In this document: piece by piece, positions 27,072 to 34,833 of the stretch
Numbering within the stretch: the first letter of the stretch is position 1
Layout of the letters: the number at the start of each line of letters is the position of its first letter
Assembly: GCA_947476895.1 (NCBI GenBank)
Contig: CANJRX010000004.1
Location: 62,001-126,000, forward strand
Origin: Fidelibacterota bacterium
GTDB lineage: Bacteria; Pseudomonadota; Alphaproteobacteria; Rhodospirillales; Rhodospirillaceae
Direction: 5' to 3'
DNA: 64,000 nt
The notes under the pieces: model-generated
Database searches by the model: none
What the model was told of the DNA's origin: nothing
The model's input: the letters and a program-made list of their open reading frames with translations, nothing else
Position numbers and translations under genes: made by a program

Positions 27072-27754
27072 TTCGCGTGCGGGCGGCCGCGTTTGCGTTG
27101 GGTGATGGTGCGTCCGGCGTGGCGGCTGACGAGGGCGGCGAAGCGCTCTGGGCCTAGCGGCCACCCGCCGTTGAGAGCGTCACGGATGGCGCCGAGGGTC
27201 GTGTCCGGAATCGCACCCTCGAACAGCCCGGCATAGGCCGCGGGGCGATCCGCGGCCTCGGAAGCGAGGGTTTCATAGAGCGCGTGGTGCGAAATCAGAG
27301 GATCGGCTTTGCCCTCGGCGTTGGCCTTATAGCTCGACCAGCGGTACGCGCCCGGTGCTTTGGCGAGGCCGGCACGCACGGGGTTCAGCTCGATATAGCG
27401 GCTGCAGGCAAAGTAGTAATCATCGGCCTCAATGAGCGATGCGCGGTAGCGCCCCTCCCACAAACTCCCGGTGCGCTCATGCGTGCCGTTGATGTAGCGG
27501 CTGTAGCGCCAGTTCACATGCTTCATGGCGCGCGGTAAGGCGAGGGCGGTTTCTGGCGACACCAACAGGTGCAAGTGGTTGGTCATCAGCACATAGGCAT
27601 GCACGGCGACGCCGTGCTCGGCCGCGGCTTCGCCCAGCCAGTCGAGATACTGCTTAGCGCCGGCCGCGTCGAAAAACACTTGGCCCTTATTATTGCCGCG
27701 CTGGATCACATGAACGGGGTGGCCGGGCAGAAAAACGCGCGGGCGGCGGGGCAT
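27068..27754 (-). CDS. REP-associated tyrosine transposase (RAYT), Y1/HUH family
   Basis: A 228-residue single-strand HUH transposase of the IS200-like RAYT group. The HUH pair is His60 and His62 in LMTNHLHLLVSP. The likely catalytic Tyr is one of Tyr113/Tyr114 in ADDYYFACSRYIELNPVRAG, a hallmark RAYT stretch, and the C-terminus KRGRPHAN fits the basic GRP tail of the group. RAYTs are domesticated transposases that act on short palindromic REP sequences around them. Here paired palindromes flank the gene on both sides. All catalytic residues look intact and the frame is complete. The start codon is 10 nt from a palindrome copy, with only a weak GGA ribosome site. Confidence 0.92.
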   Translation of the reverse strand: MPRRPRVFLPGHPVHVIQRGNNKGQVFFDAAGAKQYLDWLGEAAAEHGVAVHAYVLMTNHLHLLVSPETALALPRAMKHVNWRYSRYINGTHERTGSLWEGRYRASLIEADDYYFACSRYIELNPVRAGLAKAPGAYRWSSYKANAEGKADPLISHHALYETLASEAADRPAAYAGLFEGAIPDTTLGAIRDALNGGWPLGPERFAALVSRHAGRTITQRKRGRPHAN

Positions 27755-27763
27755 GGCTAATTC

Positions 27764-27799
27764 CGTACCTGGTACAATTAATTAATTGTACCAGGTACG
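27764..27799. repeat. 36-bp perfect palindrome right of the RAYT gene (copies 4 and 5)
   Basis: GTACCTGGTAC at 27765-27775 and GTACCAGGTAC at 27788-27798 are joined by AATTAATTAATT. The whole 27764-27799 stretch is a perfect palindrome. Copy 4 lies 10 nt upstream of the RAYT start codon. Copy 5 lies 3 nt beyond what was the stop codon of the FemAB-like gene before the IS1595 insertion. Confidence 0.92.
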
Positions 27800-27811
27800 A
27801 TTTATTTGTCC

Positions 27812-27819
27812 ACATGGCG
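27812..27819. repeat. 8-bp target-site duplication, left
   Basis: ACATGGCG here is repeated exactly at 29817-29824, on the outer side of the right terminal repeat. An 8-bp duplication is what IS1595-family transposition makes. Confidence 0.93.
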
Positions 27820-27894
27820 CACGATTATCCCTTGACGACAAGTAACCTGCCGGATACGCTATCCCTTGTCAACCAGTAAGGGGATAGAGTCGTT

Positions 27895-28776
27895 ATGGCC
27901 AAGTACACCTTCAAGCAGTTCCAAGCGGAATATCCGGATGACGCGGCCTGCCTCCTGAGGCTCATGGAGATCAAATGCGGGGGCACTGAGCGCTATTGCG
28001 AGGGCTGCGGGGTGCTTTCTAAGTTCCACCCGATGAGTAAGCGCCGGGGCTTCGCTTGCCAGACCTGTGGCCATCATGTGTTCCCCTGCGCCGGAACGAT
28101 CTTCGAGAAGTCCAGCACGGCGCTGACGAAGTGGTTCTTCGCCATGTACCTGATGACCAGTACCCGCCACGGCGTTGCCGCGAAGGAATTGGAGCGCCAG
28201 TTAGGCGTGACCTACAAAACGGCGTGGCGTATGGCCCATGAGTTGCGGAAGCTGATGGCTTCCGCCGATACAAACCGCCCTCTGATTGGCCATGTTGAGA
28301 TTGACGAAACCCTGATTGGCGGTCGCCAAAAGGGCGGGGCAAAAGCCCGTCTCAAAAACAAAACCATCGTCATGGGCATGGTAGAGCGAGATGGCATTAT
28401 TCGGGCTGGGGTGGTCCAGGACGTGAAAATGGCTACGCTAGACCCCATTATCAAACACAACGTCCACATCGGCAGCACGATCACCACCGATGAGTTCCAC
28501 AGCTACAACAGCATCCCTAAGCAGTGGTACGAGCATGGCGTCGTGAACCATTCAGCGAAGGAATATGTTCGAGGCAAGCACCACACCAATACGATTGAAG
28601 GTCATTGGTCACAGCTAAAGCGTTCGATCAAAGGAACGCACGTTCACGTATCTGGTAAGCATCTGTGGAAATACGTCAGCGAGTTCAGCTTTCGCCGCAA
28701 TCACCGCGCCTCACACGAAGGCATGTTTAATCAGCTTGTGGCTTCGTTCGTGCTGCCGCGTTTAGCAGAGACGTGA
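27895..28776 (+). CDS. IS1595-family transposase
   Basis: A 293-residue transposase. The N-terminus has a zinc ribbon (CEGCG about 35-39, CQTCG about 55-59), followed by a helical domain with KTAWRMAHELRKLM. The catalytic DDE-type core has Asp in VEIDETLIGG, Asp in TTDEFHSYNS and the late acidic residue in NTIEGHWSQLKRS, the ISXO2-like pattern. All three acidic residues are present, so it is probably active. The coding frame starts 51 nt inside the left terminal repeat. Its 3' end overlaps the convergent passenger gene by 50 nt. Confidence 0.95.
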   Translation: MAKYTFKQFQAEYPDDAACLLRLMEIKCGGTERYCEGCGVLSKFHPMSKRRGFACQTCGHHVFPCAGTIFEKSSTALTKWFFAMYLMTSTRHGVAAKELERQLGVTYKTAWRMAHELRKLMASADTNRPLIGHVEIDETLIGGRQKGGAKARLKNKTIVMGMVERDGIIRAGVVQDVKMATLDPIIKHNVHIGSTITTDEFHSYNSIPKQWYEHGVVNHSAKEYVRGKHHTNTIEGHWSQLKRSIKGTHVHVSGKHLWKYVSEFSFRRNHRASHEGMFNQLVASFVLPRLAET

Positions 28777-29659
28777 AAGCCTCTTTATGTTGTGAAGTGG
28801 TCTGGTCCACTTCCTCAATGTGACCGGCTAATTCTACGCCGTCCTTCAGTATCAACATCTTTTCAAAATCGCGCTCGACTTCTTTGTGGGGATTAGACAA
28901 TGCCGGTACCTCCAAGAGTTCTAGAATTTTCCAACTGGGAACGACGCCGTTGAGCCAAGTGTTTTCCCCAGTGTCAGGGTCGATAATGTGCCCCCAGTTC
29001 ACGCCTAGTAAACCGAAAAAACTCATAACCTTCATCACGACAATCGGAGAGTGATCCTGTCGATAAACGGCCACTGGGGAACCTGAGAATCCCGTGCGGG
29101 ATCGCATCTCAACCGCAAAACTTTCTTGGTTCCGCTTTAGTCCTGGATGCGGGATGTTCTCTAACATCATACTGACACAACCGAATCGCATCGCCGGGCG
29201 GTTATCGCGCGAGCCCTGATGGTTGAGAAAGCGTCCCGGCATAAGCACTTCGTCACCGACGCCAATCTCGTATTCTATCATTTGCTCTTTGGTGAGAATC
29301 TTGTGCGTGGGCATCATGCGTAGAGCATGAATACCGAAATCCATTTTCCCTATGAGTGACGCGATAGCGAGGTCGTCGCCGTCGGGGTGGACAATCCAGT
29401 CATGCGTATCCAGGTCGATGACGTCGGGCTTTAGGCCGTCGCGCCGGTTCACTCGAATGACTGGACAGCCCATATCCCAAGCGACGTGTCGGTTCGTCAC
29501 CATGAAGGGGTTATAACGCTCGGTAAATTTGCCGTTGGAATAGATCGGCTTGCCGATGAGAAAGCAGGTACCGCCGGAGCGCGCGTGCTTTTCCGCCTCA
29601 TCCTTCGTCTTGTAGAGGAAGGCAACGCCCTCCAGAATGTTATCTGGCGCTCTAGGCAT
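28727..29659 (-). CDS. Trypsin-like serine protease carried by the IS
   Basis: A chymotrypsin-fold protease-like protein, 310 residues from the ATG at 29659 (AGGAGG lies about 10 nt upstream); an ATG at 29773 would add 38 residues with no clear domain. A full catalytic triad can be proposed: His in MVTNRHVAWD, Asp in HPDGDDLAIASL and Ser in RTGFSGSPVAVY, where GxSGxP is the usual nucleophile loop. There is no signal peptide from this start, so it would act in the cytoplasm. Its role in transposition is unknown; it may be cargo that benefits the host or the element. It lies wholly inside the IS, convergent with the transposase. Confidence 0.75.
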   Translation of the reverse strand: MPRAPDNILEGVAFLYKTKDEAEKHARSGGTCFLIGKPIYSNGKFTERYNPFMVTNRHVAWDMGCPVIRVNRRDGLKPDVIDLDTHDWIVHPDGDDLAIASLIGKMDFGIHALRMMPTHKILTKEQMIEYEIGVGDEVLMPGRFLNHQGSRDNRPAMRFGCVSMMLENIPHPGLKRNQESFAVEMRSRTGFSGSPVAVYRQDHSPIVVMKVMSFFGLLGVNWGHIIDPDTGENTWLNGVVPSWKILELLEVPALSNPHKEVERDFEKMLILKDGVELAGHIEEVDQTTSQHKEAFTSLLNAAARTKPQAD

Positions 29660-29800
29660 ATCCTCAGGGCCTCCTGAACCCGCCCATGAGGATCGCGCGT
29701 GCAGTATCCAAGGCGGGCAACATGGCTCGTCACTGGCGACAGCTAGTCTCAAGGGTGGGCTAGCGTGGTCCATATAGTTTTACCCGTCCACTACTTGTTG

Positions 29801-30991
29801 TTAAGGGATAATCGTGACATGGCGGTAGGGACCGGCTTCGGCCAAGGCCTCGATTTCCTCGGTCACCGCTTCGCGTTCTTGATCGAGGAAGCGGGCCACA
29901 GCGGCTTTGAAGGCCGGGTCGGCGATCCAGTGGGCGGAATAGGTCGGGCGGGGCAGGTAGCCCCGCTGGATCTTATGCTGCCCTTGCGCCCCGGCCTCGA
30001 CCCAGGCAAGCCCGCGCGCGATGGCGAAGTCGATGGCGCGGTAGTAGCAGACCTCGAAATGCAGCATGGGGGCGTCCACGACGGTCCCCCAGTTGCGCCC
30101 AAACAGCGTATCGCCGCCCATGAGGTTGAGCGCGCCGCAGACCAGCTGGCCGTCCTTTTCGCCCATGATCAGCACCACGGCGTCGCCCAAGCGCTGACCC
30201 AACAAATCGAAGAATTCGCGGGTGAGGTAGGCCTGCCCCCACTTGCGATCCGAGGTGTTCATATAAAAGGCGAAGAACGCATCCCAGTGCCGCGGCGTGA
30301 TGTCCGCCCCCGTCAGCGTCGAAATCGTAATACCGGCGCTGTTAGCGACTTCGCGCTCGCGCCGGATGGTTTTGCGTTTGCGCGACGACAGCGCCCCCAG
30401 AAAATCATCGAAGCTCGCGTAGCATTCGTTCTTCCAGTGATACTGCTCCCCGAGGCGCGGCAATAAACCTGCGTCGGTCATGAGCTCCGCTTCCGGCGCC
30501 GTCGGGAACGTCACATGCAAGGACGAAACTTTCAAACGCTGCGCCAACTCGACCATGCCGGCCAGCAGTGTGCGCTGCAGGTCAGCGCTTGTCGCGGCAT
30601 CCACATCACCACGCACCATCAGCCGGGGGCCCGTCACCGGCGTAAACGGCACGGCGCATTGCAGTTTGGGATAATAGCGCCCGCCGGCGCGTTGATAGGC
30701 CTCGGCCCAGCCCCAATCGAAGACATATTCGCCGTAAGAATGGGACTTTAAATACAACGGCGCACACGCGAGCACACGCCCTTTGCCGTCTTCCAAGACG
30801 ACATGCTGTGGCCGCCATCCGGCCTCGGCATCCACCGATCCGGAATCCTCAAGCGCGCTAAAGAAAGCGTGACGCACAAAAGGATTGTGGTGAGGTGTGC
30901 CCACGCCGGCGCAAGCGTCCCAGTTCGCAGCTGGAACTTTATGGATGCTTGAGACGACTTTTAAGGTCCAGGCCTCGCGCGCGTCATCCAA
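29801..30991 (-). CDS. FemAB/GNAT-like acyltransferase (DUF482), C-terminus replaced by IS
   Basis: A 396-residue protein of the GNAT-like group annotated as peptidoglycan-bridge related (DUF482). Motifs include NPFVRHAFFSALEDSGS, LHVTFPTAPEAEL, SSRKRKTIRREREVANSAGI and FEVCYYRAIDFAIARGL near the C-terminus. The start is a TTG at 30991, since no in-frame ATG fits. The last residues (T-I-I-P and stop) come from the IS1595 right terminal repeat. Removing the IS and one duplication restores H-V-D-K and a TAA at 27802-27804. The change touches only the final residues, so function is probably kept. It follows ridA with a 2-nt gap. Confidence 0.85.
   Translation of the reverse strand: MDDAREAWTLKVVSSIHKVPAANWDACAGVGTPHHNPFVRHAFFSALEDSGSVDAEAGWRPQHVVLEDGKGRVLACAPLYLKSHSYGEYVFDWGWAEAYQRAGGRYYPKLQCAVPFTPVTGPRLMVRGDVDAATSADLQRTLLAGMVELAQRLKVSSLHVTFPTAPEAELMTDAGLLPRLGEQYHWKNECYASFDDFLGALSSRKRKTIRREREVANSAGITISTLTGADITPRHWDAFFAFYMNTSDRKWGQAYLTREFFDLLGQRLGDAVVLIMGEKDGQLVCGALNLMGGDTLFGRNWGTVVDAPMLHFEVCYYRAIDFAIARGLAWVEAGAQGQHKIQRGYLPRPTYSAHWIADPAFKAAVARFLDQEREAVTEEIEALAEAGPYRHVTIIP
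29817..29824. repeat. 8-bp target-site duplication, right
   Basis: ACATGGCG directly follows the right terminal repeat and equals the 8 bp before the left terminal repeat at 27812-27819. Confidence 0.93.
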
Positions 30992-30993
30992 TG

Positions 30994-31461
30994 TTAGGCA
31001 ACCTCAAACACCGCTTCGACTTCAACCGATGCGCCGCGCGGTAGCGACGGCGCACCGACAGCCGCACGCGAATGACGTCCGGCATCACGGAAGACTTCCA
31101 CCATCAAATCTGAAGCGCCGTTGATGACTTTGGGCTGATCGGCAAAACCCGCAACGCCCGCAACAAACCCTGTGAGTTTCACCACCTGTATCACGCGGTC
31201 GAGATCGCCGTTGCAGGCCGCTTTCACCTGGGCGATGAGGTTAAGACCGCAAATGCGGGCCGCCTGGTAAGCGTCATCGGTAGAGACTTCGGCCCCCACG
31301 AGTCCCGGAAATTTAAGCTGTCCGTCCCACATCGGCAGCTGGCCCGAGACAAACACCAGATTTCCACTGCGCACATAGGGGACATAATTTGCTACGGGCG
31401 CGGACGCTGCTGGCAAAATCATGCCCAAAGCCTGGATATGTGCGTCGATTTTACCGGCCAT
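30994..31461 (-). CDS. RidA family protein
   Basis: A 155-residue YjgF/YER057c/UK114 family protein. Visible features are VPYVRSGNLVFVSGQLPMWDGQ, the helix NLIAQVKAACNGDLDRVIQVVKLTGFV, and the C-terminal SRAAVGAPSLPRGASVEVEAVFEV, where the conserved Arg binds the carboxylate of the substrate. RidA proteins hydrolyse reactive enamine/imine intermediates from PLP enzymes. The ATG at 31461 is chosen because GAGGAG lies 7 nt upstream. The length fits the longer RidA subgroup. Confidence 0.9.
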   Translation of the reverse strand: MAGKIDAHIQALGMILPAASAPVANYVPYVRSGNLVFVSGQLPMWDGQLKFPGLVGAEVSTDDAYQAARICGLNLIAQVKAACNGDLDRVIQVVKLTGFVAGVAGFADQPKVINGASDLMVEVFRDAGRHSRAAVGAPSLPRGASVEVEAVFEVA

Positions 31462-31553
31462 AAAATACTCCTCGGATTGTCTTAAACAGGGGCAGCAAAT
31501 GTGATAGTCCACGGCCTCAAAGCTGCATCGCTATTACATATGAAAGCACGCCG

Positions 31554-32804
31554 GTGGAAAAGCTCTCCCTTCCCAAAAGCAAAATAAAAGTTCTGCTGGT
31601 CGAGAATATCCACAAAAGCGCCGTGGACCTGTTCAAGCGCAATGGTTACGCCAATGTGGAAAGTCTGCGCGATGCTTTCGACGCCGAGGAACTGAAAAAG
31701 AAGCTTAAGGATGTGCACATCCTGGGCATCCGTTCGCGCACCAAGCTGACCAAAGACGTGCTGGAAGCCGGCGAAAAGCTTTTGACCGTCGGCGCCTTTT
31801 GCATCGGCACAAACCAGATCGATTTGAAGTGCGCCAAGCGCCTCGGCATTCCGGTGTTCAATGCGCCGTATTCGAACACACGCTCGGTGGCCGAATTGGT
31901 GCTGGCTGAAATCATCATGCTGTTTCGCGGCATTCCGCAACGCTCTTGGGGTGCGCATGAAGGCGGCTGGGACAAAACCGTAAAGGGTGCGCGCGAAATT
32001 CGCGGTAAGGTCATCGGCATCGTCGGCTACGGCCACATCGGCACGCAGCTTTCGATCATCGCCGAAGCCATGGGCATGCAGGTGCGCTTCTACGACATCG
32101 TTGAGAAGCTGGCCTTGGGCAACGCGCAGCCTTGCGACTCATTGGATGAGTTGTTGGAAATTGCCGACGTCGTCACGCTGCATGTGCCCGAGACGCCTGA
32201 AACAAAAAACATGATCACGGCCGCCAAGTTCAAGAAGATGAAAAAGGGAGCGTTCTTCATCAACGCTTCGCGCGGCACGGTGGTGGATATCCCGGCCTTA
32301 GCAGAATCGGTGAAAAGCGGCCACGTCGCGGGCGCGGCGGTGGACGTATTTCCGAAAGAGCCTTCCGGTCCGGAAGAGAAATTCAAAAGTCCGTTGCAGG
32401 GTTTGCGCAACGTGATCCTGACGCCGCACATCGGCGGCTCGACCGAAGAAGCACAGGCCAATATCGGCGGCGAAGTCGCCGAGAAGTTGGTGAAGTATTC
32501 CGACAATGGCTCGACCTTGGGCGCGGTGAATTTTGTGGAAGTGGCGCTGCCGCCGCAATCCAACACCACGCGCTTCATGCATATCCACCGCGACGAGCCG
32601 GGCGTCATGGCGCGCATTTCGGAGTTGTTCTCGCGCCGCGAGATCAATATCGCCGGCCAGTACCTGCGCACGGACGGTGAGATCGGTTACGTGGTGACCG
32701 ACGTCATCGGCCGGGTGAAGGTGGGCATGGGCATCCGCAAGGACCTGGCGGGAGTGCCGGGCACCGTGCGTACACGCTTCCTCTACGAGGCCCCGCCTAA
32801 ATAA
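31554..32804 (+). CDS. serA: D-3-phosphoglycerate dehydrogenase
   Basis: A 416-residue SerA of the short, ACT-containing (E. coli-like) type, catalysing the first step of serine synthesis from 3-phosphoglycerate with NAD. The nucleotide-binding loop is VIGIVGYGHIGTQLS, the catalytic Arg is in INASRGTVVDI, and the Glu/His pair lies in LTPHIGGSTEEAQ. The C-terminal ACT domain (about 340-416, HRDEPGVMARISELFSRREINIAG) is the serine feedback site. It starts at a GTG at 31554. Its TAA is 2 nt from a dispersed palindrome copy. Confidence 0.95.
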   Translation: MEKLSLPKSKIKVLLVENIHKSAVDLFKRNGYANVESLRDAFDAEELKKKLKDVHILGIRSRTKLTKDVLEAGEKLLTVGAFCIGTNQIDLKCAKRLGIPVFNAPYSNTRSVAELVLAEIIMLFRGIPQRSWGAHEGGWDKTVKGAREIRGKVIGIVGYGHIGTQLSIIAEAMGMQVRFYDIVEKLALGNAQPCDSLDELLEIADVVTLHVPETPETKNMITAAKFKKMKKGAFFINASRGTVVDIPALAESVKSGHVAGAAVDVFPKEPSGPEEKFKSPLQGLRNVILTPHIGGSTEEAQANIGGEVAEKLVKYSDNGSTLGAVNFVEVALPPQSNTTRFMHIHRDEPGVMARISELFSRREINIAGQYLRTDGEIGYVVTDVIGRVKVGMGIRKDLAGVPGTVRTRFLYEAPPK

Positions 32805-32806
32805 TT

Positions 32807-32817
32807 GTACCAGGTAC
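32807..32817 (+). repeat. Dispersed palindrome, copy 6
   Basis: GTACCAGGTAC preceded by AATT and followed by CAATTAAGG. It begins 2 nt after the serA stop codon. Confidence 0.88.
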
Positions 32818-32862
32818 CAATTAAGGCGGGGAACTGATCGTAATAAGCAGCGTTAAGGGTGC

Positions 32863-34833
32863 ATGCGCCGTCACCCCAAAGCCGCGATTGTAGGAAGTGT
32901 TGTGCTCGGCGTCATCGCCGTGGCCGTCGCATTTCTGCTGCTTTACGACTTCAAAGGCTTGGCCGAGCGCCGCTCGTCGGCCGCTTTGGGCCGCCCCGTT
33001 ACCATCGGCTCCCTTCACCTTGGGATATTCCCTCTCGAGGCCGTTCTTCAGGACATCAACGTCGCCGATGTGGCGCTGGGCCAGCCCAACCCCGCCAATA
33101 AACCCGCCTTCATGAAGGCCGGGCACGTCGACGCGGTGATTGGTTTCTGGCGGCTCTTGGGCGGCGATCTTGTATTTCGCCATCTTAACGTTGAAGAGGC
33201 CGTAGCCCGCATTGAACGCCGCGCCGATGGCTCCCTGACGTGGGAAGTCGATCAGTCAGCGCGAGATAAGGACAAGTCCGAACTGCCCGAGATCGCCGAG
33301 CTGCGCTTACGAGACGTAAAGGTCTACTACACCGACGCGCTGAACAAGGCCAAGCTCACGCTCAATGTTGATACCCGCGAATACGACGATGGCCGCGAAC
33401 CCAGCTTGATCGTCAAAGGCGATGGCACCTACGCGGGCCAACCTTCCACCATCACGTTTACGGGCGGTTCGCTCCTGACTCTCCGCGATTCGGAACATCC
33501 TTATCCCATTGACGGCACCCTGGTGTCGGGCCCGACAGCCATTTCCATTAAAGGCACGATAACTGAACCTGCGCAGATTACCGGCCTCAACGTGACGCTG
33601 AATGTCAAAGGCAAGGATGCGGCTGATCTGTACCGCGTTGCTGGCATCGCGCTGCCGCCGACGCCGCCTTATGTCATCGACACCCACGTCGACCGCTACG
33701 GTGAACGCTGGATCCTTAAAAATCTCAAATGGACTATGGGCAAGAGCGATTTTGCTGGGGAGTTGGTCTGGGACCGCAGCAAGAAAATTCCTTTGCTAAC
33801 GGGACACCTGCACGCAGGCAATCTTGCGCTGAAAGACATTGGCGGTTTTATCGGTGCGGCACCGGGTGAAGCCGAAACGCCGGCCGAAGTTAAACGCGAA
33901 GCCGCCGCGCGCGAACGAGACCGGCGTGCAGGTGCGCCAGTGCCGGAGCAGACGGTAGCGGCAGAGTTGCTCATCCCTGATCGGGTCATCGACCTAGAGA
34001 AATTGAACAGCATGAACGCCAAGGTTCATGTGGAAGCGGACAAGATCATCGAAGACCATCTTCCGCTGGACACGATGAAAGTCGACGTCGTGCTGCAGGA
34101 CGGCGTCCTGACGTTAAAGCCGCTGGAATTCGGCGCCGATGCCGGAAAGCTGGTGATCAACCTGACCATCAACGGCCGTGCCAAGCCCATCACCACCGAC
34201 TTTGCTTTAACCGTGCAAGGGTTCCCGCTGGAACGTGTGGTCGGTAAAGCCGGCGGTAAGAACACTAGCTGGGGCGCCATTGGCGGTCATGCCGAATTCA
34301 AAGGCACCGGCGATTCCATGCACCGTATTCTGGCCAATGCGGATGGAAACGTAGGCCTCGCCGTCGGCGGCGGCCAATTAAGCCTGTTTTTGGTGGAACT
34401 CATGGGCGTCGATCTTGCCGAAACGCTGGGCATTATGTTGACCAAAGACAAGCCAACCGAGATCCGCTGCATCGTCGGTGACTTCGCGCTCGAGAAGGGC
34501 AAGATGACGGCGCGCACCATGGTGGCCGACACGCGCGATACCATTTTTACCGGGAGTGGCAGCATCGATCTAGGCCGCGAAATTTTGGACATGCGCGTGC
34601 ATGCAAAGCCGAAAGACATCAGTCCGCTGACACTGCGTTCCAAGCTGCTGCTGACCGGCACGTTTGCCAATCCGCCCTTCGGGCCGGACCCGGCAGCACT
34701 GGTGTTGAAAGGTGGCGCGGCTGCTGCACTAGGCGTGCTGCTGACGCCGATTGCCAGTCTTTTGATGCTGATTGACGCGGGCGGCGGCAAAGACGCTAAC
34801 TGCGCGGCGCTGTTCGAGAAAGCTCAGAAGTAG
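32863..34833 (+). CDS. AsmA family protein
   Basis: A 656-residue AsmA-like envelope protein. One N-terminal membrane helix (about 8-28) is followed by RPVTIGSLHLGIFPLEAVLQDINVAD, the usual AsmA opening, then long repeating beta-strand segments, and a C-terminal AsmA region with AEFKGTGDSMHRILANADGNVGLAVGGG and DTRDTIFTGSGSIDLG. Proteins of this type form long beta-groove bridges across the periplasm and are implicated in phospholipid movement to the outer membrane. It stands alone between serA and a convergent gene, whose stop abuts its own. Confidence 0.88.
   Translation: MRRHPKAAIVGSVVLGVIAVAVAFLLLYDFKGLAERRSSAALGRPVTIGSLHLGIFPLEAVLQDINVADVALGQPNPANKPAFMKAGHVDAVIGFWRLLGGDLVFRHLNVEEAVARIERRADGSLTWEVDQSARDKDKSELPEIAELRLRDVKVYYTDALNKAKLTLNVDTREYDDGREPSLIVKGDGTYAGQPSTITFTGGSLLTLRDSEHPYPIDGTLVSGPTAISIKGTITEPAQITGLNVTLNVKGKDAADLYRVAGIALPPTPPYVIDTHVDRYGERWILKNLKWTMGKSDFAGELVWDRSKKIPLLTGHLHAGNLALKDIGGFIGAAPGEAETPAEVKREAAARERDRRAGAPVPEQTVAAELLIPDRVIDLEKLNSMNAKVHVEADKIIEDHLPLDTMKVDVVLQDGVLTLKPLEFGADAGKLVINLTINGRAKPITTDFALTVQGFPLERVVGKAGGKNTSWGAIGGHAEFKGTGDSMHRILANADGNVGLAVGGGQLSLFLVELMGVDLAETLGIMLTKDKPTEIRCIVGDFALEKGKMTARTMVADTRDTIFTGSGSIDLGREILDMRVHAKPKDISPLTLRSKLLLTGTFANPPFGPDPAALVLKGGAAAALGVLLTPIASLLMLIDAGGGKDANCAALFEKAQK

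Larger units (their letters stand above)
27820..29816 (+). mobile_element. IS1595-family insertion sequence with a protease passenger gene
   Basis: The element is 1,997 bp. Its 25-bp terminal inverted repeats (27820-27844 and 29792-29816) begin CACGATTATCCCTT and match at 23 of 25 positions. It is bounded by the perfect 8-bp duplication ACATGGCG. Inside are an intact transposase gene and a convergent serine-protease-like gene. The left end has a second, subterminal copy of the terminal motif (27860-27879, 17 of 20 matches to 27826-27845). Passenger genes are known in the IS1595 family. The two near-identical ends, intact frames and perfect duplication suggest a fairly recent insertion. It landed in the last codons of the FemAB-like gene. 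Confidence 0.93.
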
